64,000 bases of DNA from Chrysomallon squamiferum (lineage: Eukaryota > Mollusca > Gastropoda > Neomphalida > Peltospiridae): contig CM022668.1 in the NCBI GenBank assembly GCA_012295275.1, positions 1,711,637 to 1,775,636 of the forward strand, given 5' to 3'. Both the position numbers and the translations under genes were made by a program. The notes under the pieces were generated by a model, which saw nothing but the letters and a program-made list of their open reading frames with translations, was not told where the DNA came from and ran no database searches. Shown piece after piece: positions 36,901-61,691 of this stretch. How positions within the stretch are numbered: position 1 is the first letter of the stretch; each line of letters begins with the position of its first letter.

Positions 36901-37966
36901 AGTAGATAATAAGCAGCCTACAACTTGTTTTAAATAAATAAGTACTTTGTTACAGATCATGGGAGCTGTTTATCAGTAGATTATAAATAGTCAATAACTT
37001 GTTTTAAATAAATAAGTACTTTGTTACAGATCATGGGAGCTGTTTATCAGTAGATTATAAATAGTCAATAACTTGTTTTAAATAAATAAGTACTTTGTTT
37101 CATGGGAAAGTAGATTATAAATAGTCAATAACTTGTTTTAAATAAATAAGTACTTTGTTACAGATCATGGGAGCTGTTTATCAGTAGATTATAAATAGTC
37201 AATAACTTGTTTTAAATAAATAAGTACTTTGTTACAGATCATGGGAGCTGTTTATCAGTAGATTATAAATAGTCAATAACTTGTTTTAAATAAATAAGTA
37301 CTTTGTTACAGATCATGGGAGCTGTTATCAGTAGATTATAAATAGTCAATAACTTGTTTTAAATAAATAAGTACTTTGTTACAGATCATGGGAGCTGTTT
37401 ATCAGTAGATTATAAATAGTCAATAACTTGTTTTAAATAAATAAGTACTTTGTTACAGATCATGGGAGCTGTTTATCAGTAGATTATAAATAGTCAATAA
37501 CTTGTTTTAAATAAATAAGTACTTTGTTACAGATCATGGGAGCTGTTTATCAGTAGATTATAAATAGTCAATAACTTGTTTTAAATAAATAAGTACTTTG
37601 TTACAGATCATGGGAGCTGTTTATCAGTAGATTATAAATAGTCAATAACTTGTTTTAAATAAATAAGTACTTTGTTACAGATCATGGGAGCTGTTTATCA
37701 GTAGATTATAAATAGTCAATAACTTGTTTTAAATAAATAAGTATTGATCTCAGTTTGTTACTGATAATGGTAGCTGTTTATCATTAGATAAACTTGTTTT
37801 CAGACAGGAGCATACTGCTTGCAAATTGCCAAAATAAATAATTATTTGAAAATATTAAAAACATTTTCTTCTTTTGCAGGCATTGATGGAAATGAACAGA
37901 GAGGAATTCTACGTATTGCCATCTTGGAGACAAAGACAACTTAAACAACAAGCTCACTTGTTTTAA
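2509..37966 (+). CDS. SVIL: Supervillin (SVIL), 26 visible exons, 5' part missing
   Basis: Supervillin is a membrane- and actin-associated scaffold of the villin/gelsolin family, known in animals to link myosin II, F-actin and cell-substrate contacts. The 26 exons join in one frame (all splice phases agree) to 1,842 codons ending at TAA 37964-37966. Residues 1-1016 of the visible part are low-complexity and charged, with repeated TQPVT-type modules and [GS]ILK motifs. Residues 1017-1722 are gelsolin-like repeats recognised by strings such as [42 protein letters not shown] and [11 protein letters not shown]. The last ~80 residues form a villin headpiece ([16 protein letters not shown], then LPSWRQRQ). 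The order and spacing match vertebrate supervillin, not villin or gelsolin. The first visible exon is entered in mid-codon, so the start lies left of the window. Exon coordinates follow as separate entries. Confidence 0.95.
2803..2836. repeat. (TTA)n microsatellite
   Basis: Trinucleotide run in SVIL intron A-B. Confidence 0.9.
3220..3462 (+). CDS. SVIL: SVIL exon B
   Basis: Visible residues 56-137. A leucine-rich helix ([13 protein letters not shown]) is followed by an arginine-rich run and the first TQPVT module ([17 protein letters not shown]). Acceptor TTTTTTCACCAG, donor AG|GTTTGT. The codon TG|G spans the junction with exon A. Confidence 0.88.
3463..4929 (+). other. SVIL intron B-C
   Basis: 1.5-kb AT-rich intron with no supported exon. 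A 60-codon open frame near 3933 lacks splice support and looks like chance. Confidence 0.75.
4930..5547 (+). CDS. SVIL: SVIL exon C
   Basis: Visible residues 137-343, the second longest exon. It carries two more modules: [13 protein letters not shown] near its start, and a helix [16 protein letters not shown] followed by [17 protein letters not shown]. The middle is Ser/Asp-rich and probably disordered. Donor GG|GTAAGC is strong. The acceptor is taken at CTCTTGTCAG (4929); an in-frame alternative after CTTTTCAG at 4892 would add 13 residues. Confidence 0.88.
5548..9352 (+). other. SVIL intron C-D
   Basis: 3.8-kb intron. Contains T-rich low-complexity DNA, a directly repeated ~35-bp segment at about 5972-6050 (TTTTTTAATAATCATTTTC twice), a 12-bp G run (7282-7293), a TAA run near 7177-7198, CA/TACA microsatellites at 8150-8230 and a 23-bp A run (8708-8730). 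No exon seen. Confidence 0.8.
9353..9479 (+). CDS. SVIL: SVIL exon D
   Basis: Visible residues 343-385: a short helix [20 protein letters not shown] followed by a basic run [14 protein letters not shown]. The TQ|PVT motif is split by the intron after this exon, so the fourth module is completed by exon E. Acceptor TTTGTCGTTGCAG, donor CAG|GTAACA. Confidence 0.9.
9480..11274 (+). other. SVIL intron D-E
   Basis: 1.8-kb AT-rich intron with no exon recognised; a short A run lies near 11180. Confidence 0.8.
11275..11485 (+). CDS. SVIL: SVIL exon E
   Basis: Visible residues 386-456. Begins [13 protein letters not shown], completing the module started in exon D, then a Pro/Leu-rich segment ([15 protein letters not shown]) and a serine-rich end. 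Acceptor TATTTCCAG, donor AAAG|GTATCA. Confidence 0.88.
11964..12693 (+). CDS. SVIL: SVIL exon F, [GS]ILK-repeat exon
   Basis: Visible residues 456-699, the longest SVIL exon (730 bp). A Ser/Lys/Asp/Glu-rich disordered segment with six exact [GS]ILK tetrapeptides ([42 protein letters not shown]) at about 12026, 12076, 12125, 12188, 12241 and 12357, plus one degenerate copy. [GS]IL[RK] is the SILK docking motif for protein phosphatase 1. Acceptor TATATGTCTTCAG, donor AAAG|GTCAGT. A minor frame is open for ~75 codons but is a shadow. Confidence 0.9.
13861..13972. repeat. (TAA)n microsatellite
   Basis: Long, slightly interrupted TAA run. Confidence 0.95.
19319..19384. repeat. (GA)n microsatellite
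   Basis: About 33 pure GA units inside the SVIL transcript; complementary to the (CT)n at 32772-32827 in the same pre-mRNA. Confidence 0.97.
19798..19880. repeat. (TAA)n microsatellite
   Basis: About 24 TAA units with minor interruptions, responsible for a spurious poly-Asn open frame. Confidence 0.95.
20606..20770 (+). CDS. SVIL: SVIL exon G
   Basis: Visible residues 699-754. Contains the fifth module, [18 protein letters not shown], and an extra upstream YLTQPADLG. Higher GC than its surroundings. Acceptor CACTGTTTACAG, donor AGAG|GTCAGT. It follows a 7.9-kb intron. Confidence 0.9.
20771..21873 (+). other. SVIL intron G-H
   Basis: 1.1-kb AT-rich intron; nothing else recognised. Confidence 0.8.
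21874..22121 (+). CDS. SVIL: SVIL exon H
   Basis: Visible residues 754-837. Has [15 protein letters not shown] and later [20 protein letters not shown], corresponding to the conserved central region of supervillins that ends in an FTVAG motif. Acceptor TTTATTTCAG, donor ACAG|GTTTGT. Confidence 0.93.
22328..22405 (+). CDS. SVIL: SVIL exon I
   Basis: Short 78-bp exon, visible residues 837-863 ([16 protein letters not shown]). Both ends are phase 1, so it could be skipped without changing frame. Acceptor TTTTCTATACCTAG, donor GGAG|GTGGGT. Confidence 0.85.
22406..24204 (+). other. SVIL introns I-J and J-K
   Basis: Apart from exon J (23098-23199) this stretch contains only T-rich and GT-rich low-complexity DNA. 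Confidence 0.75.
23098..23199 (+). CDS. SVIL: SVIL exon J
   Basis: 102-bp exon, visible residues 863-897, Ser/Pro-rich ([26 protein letters not shown]). Symmetric phase 1, a possible cassette exon. Acceptor CCAATCACAG, donor TCAG|GTAAAT. Confidence 0.85.
24205..24403 (+). CDS. SVIL: SVIL exon K
   Basis: Visible residues 897-963: acidic segment ending [14 protein letters not shown], which matches the conserved acidic motif just upstream of the gelsolin core of supervillins. Acceptor AAATTTACAG, donor CAT|GTGAGT. Confidence 0.92.
24691..24851 (+). CDS. SVIL: SVIL exon L
   Basis: Visible residues 963-1017. Basic [18 protein letters not shown] followed by a helix with [17 protein letters not shown], as in other supervillins. 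Acceptor CAATAATTTAG, donor CAAT|GTAAGA. The 26-bp minisatellite starts about 30 bp after the donor. Confidence 0.93.
24884..25690 (+). repeat. 26-bp minisatellite, ~31 copies
   Basis: Tandem copies of GGTTGATTGTTCTCAG plus TGTCATGTCA, with 25-bp variants (GATCCAG) and CCCAG/TCTCAG variants. It lies in SVIL intron L-M, starting soon after the exon L donor. Each unit has an AG followed 11 bp later by CAG|GTTGAT. Confidence 0.96.
26227..26522 (+). CDS. SVIL: SVIL exon M, first gelsolin-like repeat
   Basis: Visible residues 1017-1115. Starts [20 protein letters not shown], a segment strongly conserved in supervillins, then the first gelsolin-like repeat with [20 protein letters not shown] and [19 protein letters not shown]. 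Acceptor AATATTTCAG, donor AAG|GTAAAA. Confidence 0.95.
26788..26935 (+). CDS. SVIL: SVIL exon N
   Basis: Visible residues 1116-1165, the end of the first gelsolin-like repeat ([26 protein letters not shown]). Acceptor ACTTTCTAG, donor CAAG|GTGACA. The intron after it carries the AU-rich minisatellite. Confidence 0.95.
27240..29949 (+). repeat. AU-rich minisatellite with an 841-bp higher-order repeat
   Basis: Begins as irregular GTA/ATAG repeats and becomes regular after about 28090. The unit is roughly 32-36 bp of the form TATTTATTTATTTATAATAG + TATAAGTAATAGYAG. Diagnostic variants (TAACAGTGTAAGTAATTG, TAGAATAATATAAG, a GTATAAGTAATTG variant) recur exactly 841 bp apart (28591/29432, 28661/29502, 28981/29822), showing a large internal duplication. 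The array fills SVIL intron N-O and ends 13 bp before exon O. Confidence 0.93.
29963..30108 (+). CDS. SVIL: SVIL exon O
   Basis: Visible residues 1165-1213 ([31 protein letters not shown]), leading into the second gelsolin-like repeat. Acceptor AATTTCTTTCAG directly abuts the end of the 2.5-kb minisatellite; donor GAG|GTAAGT. Confidence 0.95.
30341..30497 (+). CDS. SVIL: SVIL exon P, second gelsolin-like repeat
   Basis: Visible residues 1214-1266: [18 protein letters not shown] is the core strand of a gelsolin fold, followed by [18 protein letters not shown]. Acceptor ATGTGTTTCAG, donor AGAA|GTAAGT. Confidence 0.95.
30750..30916. mobile_element. Possible TTAA-flanked MITE (piggyBac-like)
   Basis: A 167-bp segment of higher GC than its surroundings, bounded on both sides by TTAA. 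Its ends read TTAACACCT and AGGTGTTAA. The inverted match is short, so this is tentative. Confidence 0.4.
31001..31173 (+). CDS. SVIL: SVIL exon Q
   Basis: Visible residues 1266-1323 ([29 protein letters not shown]), the linker between gelsolin-like repeats found in supervillin. Acceptor TTTTTGACATTCAG, donor AAG|GTATTA. Confidence 0.95.
31303..31600. mobile_element. Non-autonomous hAT element
   Basis: A 298-bp element in SVIL intron Q-R with terminal inverted repeats CAGTCATGGGCAAGC / CAGGCATGGGCAACC. The flanking 8-bp sequences GGTTAGTC and GATTAGAC are an imperfect target-site duplication. The internal TGCGGCCCGC ... TGTGGCCCAC sequence is typical of many short hAT elements. No transposase frame. 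Confidence 0.85.
32038..32147 (+). CDS. SVIL: SVIL exon R
   Basis: Visible residues 1324-1360 ([25 protein letters not shown]). Acceptor GTGTTTGACAG, donor AATG|GTAATA. Codon TG|G (Trp) spans the next junction. Confidence 0.92.
32472..32641 (+). CDS. SVIL: SVIL exon S
   Basis: Visible residues 1360-1417, start of the third gelsolin-like repeat: [20 protein letters not shown] then [12 protein letters not shown]. Acceptor TTTGTTTATAG, donor TCAG|GTAACA. Confidence 0.95.
32772..32827. repeat. (CT)n microsatellite
   Basis: About 28 CT units in SVIL intron S-T, upstream of exon T. Confidence 0.97.
32910..33064 (+). CDS. SVIL: SVIL exon T
   Basis: Visible residues 1417-1468: [20 protein letters not shown] and [11 protein letters not shown], among the best conserved stretches of supervillin. 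Acceptor GAATTGTTCAG, donor CAA|GTTTGT. Confidence 0.96.
33457..33770 (+). CDS. SVIL: SVIL exon U, fourth and fifth gelsolin-like repeats
   Basis: Visible residues 1469-1573. [20 protein letters not shown] closes one repeat, and [13 protein letters not shown] with [11 protein letters not shown] opens the next. Acceptor CTGTGTTTCAG, donor TCA|GTGAGC. Confidence 0.96.
33879..33910. repeat. (AT)n followed by (GT)n
   Basis: 16 AT units followed by GT-rich DNA in SVIL intron U-V. Confidence 0.95.
34093..34226 (+). CDS. SVIL: SVIL exon V
   Basis: Visible residues 1573-1618 ([27 protein letters not shown]), the end of the penultimate gelsolin-like repeat. Acceptor CTATTTTTAG, donor AAAG|GTAAGA. 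Confidence 0.94.
34506..34817 (+). CDS. SVIL: SVIL exon W, last gelsolin-like repeat
   Basis: Visible residues 1618-1722: [20 protein letters not shown] and [20 protein letters not shown], then [13 protein letters not shown]. Acceptor TTTCTTTTTCAG, donor AATG|GTTGGT. Confidence 0.96.
35140..35261 (+). CDS. SVIL: SVIL exon X
   Basis: Visible residues 1722-1762: [20 protein letters not shown], matching the conserved end of the gelsolin core. Acceptor GTATTTACAG, donor AAT|GTTTGT, which is weak but keeps the frame. Confidence 0.92.
35438..35593 (+). CDS. SVIL: SVIL exon Y, start of villin headpiece
   Basis: Visible residues 1763-1814. Linker helix, then [20 protein letters not shown], the first half of the villin headpiece. 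Acceptor TGTACACAG, donor GAG|GTAAAT. Confidence 0.95.
35594..36127 (+). other. 5' part of the last SVIL intron
   Basis: Unique AT-rich DNA before the 74-bp minisatellite; no exon seen. Confidence 0.7.
36128..37790 (+). repeat. 74-bp minisatellite, ~22 copies, in the last SVIL intron
   Basis: Nearly identical 74-bp units (spacing measured from successive CATGGGAGCTG copies at 36298 and 36372). Each contains AATAAATAAG, ACTTTGTTACAG and ATCATGGGAGCTG. A few units are truncated (near 36818 and 37100), and the outermost units at both ends are diverged (TTGATCTAACTTTGTT, TTGATCTCAGTTTGTT). Confidence 0.97.
37880..37966 (+). CDS. SVIL: SVIL exon Z, end of villin headpiece and stop
   Basis: Visible residues 1815-1842, with [18 protein letters not shown] and a Leu-Phe C-terminus, then TAA. 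This is the actin-binding subdomain of the headpiece. Compared with the villin ending (KKEKGLF type) the residues before Leu-Phe are KQQAH, so basic positions and the glycine are lost. Acceptor CTTCTTTTGCAG. Confidence 0.95.
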   Translation, partial: ALMEMNREEFYVLPSWRQRQLKQQAHLF

Positions 37967-40556
37967 TAATAAAAAAAATATATATATAAAAAGAGATATA
38001 AATTTACAACTAACAATATATTTGAAATTAGATGTCCTAATAAGGTAGGCATGAGGACAAAACTAACCATATATTATTATTAAGTCTGTAAGACACAAAG
38101 TGTACATTTAATTGTACATAAGAGCAGTGTACAAAGATAAACTGTACACTAGTTGTAGAAGATGAAACTACAACTATCAGTAATCAATATTCTGTAGAGA
38201 ACAGTTATTGGTCTTTAAAAATAGTAAACAATATTTGAGATCTGTTGCCATAGAAACATGACTTCTCTTCTAAGATTAGAAAGAAAATATCAGTGATGAC
38301 ATTTTGTGATCATAACAGACTTTCCTGTTTTCTTCTTTTTATTAAAATACATTGTCTGTGCCAACGTGCTTTGAATATGGCTGCCTTAATTTTGCAACCT
38401 AATACAAAAATCATTTTACTCTCATCAGAGAATCATTTTAACTGCAACACTGGTATTTAGATCAACTTGCAGCAAGCATTACTGTTCTTGATACCAGTCT
38501 GCTGCTGTTCTCATTTGGGTTATCAAAATAGCAATTCATTCACATAATAGTTTAGGACATCCATTTTAAAAATTTATATATAGGGAGTCCTAAAAGCAAA
38601 TATTATGTCAGGTCATTCAGGGGAGAAAAAAAAAAAAAAAAGATTAGTTGTGTCCATTATTTAAGAATTTATTTATTCATTAAAAAGCACTCACTAGAAT
38701 TTTCTATTTGAAGCAGCTTATATGTTGGTGGGGATAGTCGGTGCCAGTGAAGACAGTTGTCCAAAGAAAAGATTAATCAATAAATTTATTTTTAACAAAC
38801 TGTTATATAATATATATAAAATTACCATTTTAAATGACAAACCAATCTGCAATAGTGTTTTCCTCTATCACCTGTTTTGCAAGCTGAGTAGCTGCTTTTA
38901 AATTAGTTGGCAGTGTTGTGTGAGACTGTTGTCTTTGTCAGTGTATGATTGTTAAACTGTATTTCTGTTTAAGAAATAAAGATTTAGGTTTCAGTATGCT
39001 GCAGAATGCTTTGATATTTTTAAATTTAATAGCTCAATTTGTATTTACATTTAATACTTCTCTCATTACAATAAAATATAAAATATTGATAATTACAGTT
39101 TGAAATATTTTTAAGACACAAAAACTAGAAATGAAATGTTTTTGCATCTGCAAAATGCTTTCTGAATGTTTTCATAATCTAGTGAGACCCAGATTTTTAC
39201 TTTACATTTGTTTTCACTAACTTTATTCACATGAAAAATAGAGAAAGATGAAGCATTCTGTAGTAGTTGATTTAAATTACTGACACTTCATACAGATAAA
39301 AAAGTGTAGTATTCTTTGATGTGATCATTTATATACATTCAAAAACATAACCAGCAAAAATGAATAAAAGTAGACTGATATGTAATGTACAAATCTGAAA
39401 AATCTGGTCTCTAAGCGTGTGATGTGTGTGATTGTTTGCATGTGCATATGTAATCTTGTCTTTATAATTTTCTTTTTTTTTGAAGTCTTGAGAGAAATTT
39501 GCTATTGCTAATTTGAATTATGATTACAACATGAAAATGCCTTCATATTAATATCTGATTTACAGCAATAAATGTTACTCTTGATTTTCATTTTATAAAT
39601 ACCTCTGGTATAAATTAATATCAGTATTTTCTTCTTTCTTTAAAAAAAAATAAAACAAATAATGGAAAGAGTAAGAAAAAAAAGAAAGCCAAAATAATAA
39701 TTCCTTTGCATTTTTTCCAGCTTGGCTAATGAAATAAGTATGATATTAATTGCTGTTGGTTTTGAAGATTTTTAATGCTTGTCTTTAAAAGGTGTTTTTC
39801 TTTCGTTATCTGTTTTTTGTTTTTTGTTGGGTTTTTTGTCTGCAATAGGTATCATTTTTGTCATGATTTTTTCTTAATGGTTTAATTATAAATGATCATA
39901 TTTTGTAAAAAATAAATTTTTGTCTTATATATATGCCTGTATTAGTGCCATTACTGGTGATAAAAATTGATTAATATGCAATTTTTAAATATTTTTTTTT
40001 AAACTAATTATAAATTCAGAGGCAATTCCTTTTACAACAGAACTGTGGTATCTGACAATTATTCCTGAGAATATTTTCTCATGGATGTCTTTACAGTTGT
40101 TGTGTGTTTACACAGCAGAGTGTTTACACTCGGATGTTTTGTAGTGGCTTTTTTCACAAAATGTTACCATTGCAATATCCCAGCTGGGTCTGGCTAGAAA
40201 CACATGTTGACATGTGTTACTTCAGACTCAGTCAGTGTGACTGCTTCAAGCTCACAGTATGTTTTGCTGTGAGGCATAAAGCTTCTTTCAGACAAGGCAA
40301 GGTGGGAAACTCTTTACGATATTAATACAGCAATCTGTGATGTTATATAAAAACTAGCCTATTTCAGTTATGCAATTTTTGTACATTTCTGCTACATATT
40401 TTTTTGACATTATATTTCCCCTTATAATTTGTATATAAAATGAGTATGGACACACTTCTACAAATAAACATAAAATAAAATAAATATACTATATAATCTA
40501 TTTATATCTGTGTTGTGAATTTCTGTTTTTGTTATTTTCTGTACTTGATAATGATA

Positions 40557-40587
<31 letters not shown>

Positions 40588-41708
40588 GAGAGAGAAAGAG
40601 ACAACAAAGATGCACACTACATACCTGTGCCTCTGCCTATACACACAACATATATGTACATACAGAATTCTGAATGTTTTGTTATAGGAAGATTAGGTCA
40701 GGTAACCTTTAAATCATGTTCTAAAATAATTATTTTAATACACTAGCTTTTAGGGTTGCCACTCCTTTCAGTAGCAAATTACACTGAAAACAGAAACATA
40801 AAGTGACTTGAATTATGCAGGGGTGCAGCAGTTAAAAGCACTGGTAGAGAATGGAATAATATTAGTATCGAATAATTAATGTACCTTTCTTTTATTTCTA
40901 TTATTTCTTCAAAGCATTATATGTAAACTGAACAGCAAACTACATGTTCATTTAGTTTTTTGGACTCTACAATATTGCTGACTCAGTGTATTTTGATAAA
41001 TTAATACTGATAAAATACAGATAGAAATATAAAATATATGTTAAATATGTATTGACAAAAATTTCAACAATGTTCATGAAACAATTTAATATGAAAATTG
41101 GTACACACACATGTAAGATGAACATAAATGAAGTGAATTGTTAAACATCACAAACTATTACTTCATGCAAGAAAAAGTTTTATGTGGTAACAAAAATATT
41201 AAAATTACTTCTTTGAAAATACAGGTACAAAATATACAATAGGAATAAACAAGAATGTTTTTGCAATAATACAATGAAGTGTCAAATTCAGCTGTAATTG
41301 TGAATCATGGGTTAAAAACAACAGTAAAAGGTTATAAATGTAAATTAGTGCATGGTTAATAATCCATGTAGATATATGAATGAATGGACAAAAAGCAATG
41401 TGGACAATACCATCCAGTTTAAAATAACTTAGTGAACAGTATCCAGTTTTAAAATTATATACATGCAAAGTTCTGTCTGGTTTAACACTGTGGTAAATAA
41501 TGACCAGTTTAACGTTGTGTGATTAGTACTGTCCTGCTTAACCCTAAGTGTGTGAACAGTACTGTCCTGCATAACACTAAATGTGTGAACAGTACTGTCC
41601 TGTTTAACACTAAGTGTGTGAACAGTACTGTTCTGCTTAACACTAAGTGTGTGAACAGTACTGTCCTGTTTAACACTAAGTGTGTGAACAGTACTGTCCT
41701 GTTTAACA
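37967..41708 (+). other. SVIL 3' UTR and intergenic DNA
   Basis: No convincing exon. AATAAA motifs lie at 37968, 38975-38980, around 39572 and around 39910, so the SVIL transcript may end anywhere between. A 73-codon frame at 40104-40325 has no recognisable product. A (GT)n/(GA) tract lies near 40560-40597. Confidence 0.7.
38975..38980 (+). terminator. Candidate SVIL poly(A) signal
   Basis: AATAAA about 1 kb after the SVIL stop codon, in a less AT-extreme context than most other copies. Choice among several AATAAA motifs cannot be made from sequence alone. Confidence 0.35.
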
Positions 41709-41740
41709 TTAAGTGTGTGAACAGTACTGTCCTGCATGGG
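41527..41740. repeat. 33-bp minisatellite, ~7 copies
   Basis: Copies of GTGTGAACAGTACTGTCCTG + TTTAACACTAA with a 33-bp spacing (TACTG at 41527, 41560, 41593, 41626). As 33 is a multiple of three, one plus frame and two minus frames stay open through it. It overlaps the predicted 3' end of the minus-strand gene. Confidence 0.95.
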
Positions 41741-41874
41741 CCACTCTTTCTGCCTGAGCTGGTTCTAGCACTTCAGCCGCGTGTTCAGATCTCCACTCAT
41801 TGAACCTGTCAACTCCAAGCTCATCATGAAGTTTCTTTAACTTCTCCTGAGACTTTGACACTTCTTTATCCATC
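41709..41874 (-). CDS. Unknown small gene, exon 3
   Basis: Starts with one base completing AG|G, then MDKEVSKSQEKLKKLHDELG and on to the stop inside the 33-bp repeat. Acceptor TTTGCTAATTCAG. The last ~8 residues are repeat-derived. Confidence 0.55.
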
Positions 41875-42606
41875 CTGAATTAGCAAAATAATTTTCATTA
41901 GCAGAGGTAATGATAACTTTATATATCACTTTCTATATATATATATATATATAATGGCGAGAAAATTATTCTGGTTTACAATTTTATAAATTTAAAAATG
42001 TATAATTCATCATAATGATAACTATATCAAATAAATACTTACAAATATGTAGGAAGAATCAAATGATTAGTCTCGTTTACAATTTTATTTACCACATTCT
42101 AGTATAAAAATTTATTTAGCTCAACTTTTCAAACAATATATGTATACTTCAAGTACCATCTGACTAGTGATACTAGGAAATACTAGAAAGTATTCTGGTT
42201 TGACATATTTTTTCTTTAACCACCTAAAATAAATTTCCATTTTATAGCCACTTTTAGAATATATGCTAACTACAAATATTCTGCTTTTGGGAAAGTAGTT
42301 AAATTATAGAAGCAAAAGGAAATGTAGAGGTTGGAACATTGTGCAGTTTTTCTATTCAGCAAAATATTTATTTTTAAACTAGTTTTGTTAATGACCTTCT
42401 GCTCTCAGACAAAGCTCTGGTAAAGAAATCTGATGTTCTGGCATCATTTATGTCTTCTGTGGCATCTAATTTTCCATCTTTCTGAAAATATATACACTAA
42501 ATAAAATAATAAACACTTATTTGTATTATTTATATAGGTTGGTTACTGTTAATGGTAATTATTAAATAATTTATTTTGTACTTTTACATTTTTAGGAAAA
42601 AAGATA

Positions 42607-42637
<31 letters not shown>

Positions 42638-43075
42638 ACTGAACAGATATAATATATTCAAATGCTGTTTTTTGCTACATAATTCAGGAACATATTTTAT
42701 AGTTGTGAAAAAAGAAGAAGAAAAAAGTATGAATTACATGAATGTATATATCAAAGAAAAAATAGAAGTAGATATATACTATAATAATAAAAGTAATAAC
42801 ATTATTTTGTGATCTGATTTGAATGATTATAATCAGAACATGCTATCGTGAATATTTCATGTCATTATAATGTTATTATGATGGTAACAGAACGTAGCAA
42901 CACATGAAATGCATTTCTTAAATTTATATAAAATCCATTTTCAAATAATGTTTTTCAAATAGACCTTTTGTTGAGTGTACTGTTCTGTTATAAAATCTTC
43001 TAAAGATTTGGATTTTTCACAGACCTCTTCATTTTCTTTCCCTTTGTTTACATTTTTGCTTGTTTTGTCCGCCAT
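41709..43075 (-). CDS. Small unknown gene, 3 exons, ~120 aa
   Basis: Not recognised. Three minus-strand exons (43075-42965, 42481-42396, 41874-41709) join in one frame with GT-AG sites to 120 codons plus TAA. The product is hydrophilic and mostly helical: a Lys/Glu N-terminus (starting MADKTSKNVNKGKENEE), a middle with DARTSDFFTRALSESRR, and a coiled-coil-like SKSQEKLKKLHDELG followed by RFNEWRSEHAAEVLEPAQAE. No signal peptide or membrane segment. The start has a good context (A at -3, G at +4). It lies 246 bp from the ODAD4 start in divergent orientation with an X-box between them, hinting at a ciliary role (inference). The stop lies in the 33-bp minisatellite, so the 3' end is uncertain. 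Confidence 0.6.
42396..42481 (-). CDS. Unknown small gene, exon 2
   Basis: Encodes KDGKLDATEDINDARTSDFF and on to ALSESR. Acceptor TATTTTCAG, donor AGAAG|GTCATT. Without splicing, the frame would stop 8 codons later. Confidence 0.6.
42965..43075 (-). CDS. Unknown small gene, exon 1
   Basis: 37 codons from ATG (complement of 43073-43075) to QYTQQK. Donor AAG|GTCTAT. Ends in phase 0, which fits exon 2. Confidence 0.65.
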
Positions 43076-43321
43076 AGTTAAGCAACTTAAATCGAGGCTT
43101 AAATCGTTCACTGGTATACGTCACTTATTGCGCTTCGTTTCCTTAATGATAGTGAATTACCGACATGTCACATAGGATATCAGTATATTCCTGTTATATT
43201 CACCTGGTTGTCAGTGACAACGAAAGAAGCAGGTGCCCGTGTCTGAAAAAGAAAAGCGCCGTGTAATAAGGATTAATCCCTGATTAAACAGTTTCTATTG
43301 TTAAGAGATTATTAATAAACA
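43076..43321. promoter_or_regulatory. Divergent (bidirectional) promoter region
   Basis: 246 bp between the ATGs of the minus-strand gene and ODAD4. It is clearly less AT-rich and contains more CpG than its surroundings, with an ACGTCA half-site at 43118-43123 and an X-box at 43207-43221. Confidence 0.65.
43207..43221. promoter_or_regulatory. X-box (RFX-factor binding site)
   Basis: GTTGTC-AGT-GACAAC is a perfect inverted repeat fitting the X-box consensus RYYNYY-N(1-3)-RRNRAC bound by RFX factors, which control ciliary genes in animals. It lies 101 bp upstream of the ODAD4 ATG and 132 bp upstream of the divergent gene's ATG. Confidence 0.75.

Positions 43322-61691
<18,370 letters not shown>

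Noticed and set aside
40104-40325. 73-codon frame downstream of SVIL
   Set aside because: No splice continuation, motif or repeat structure supports it; probably chance in 3' flanking DNA.
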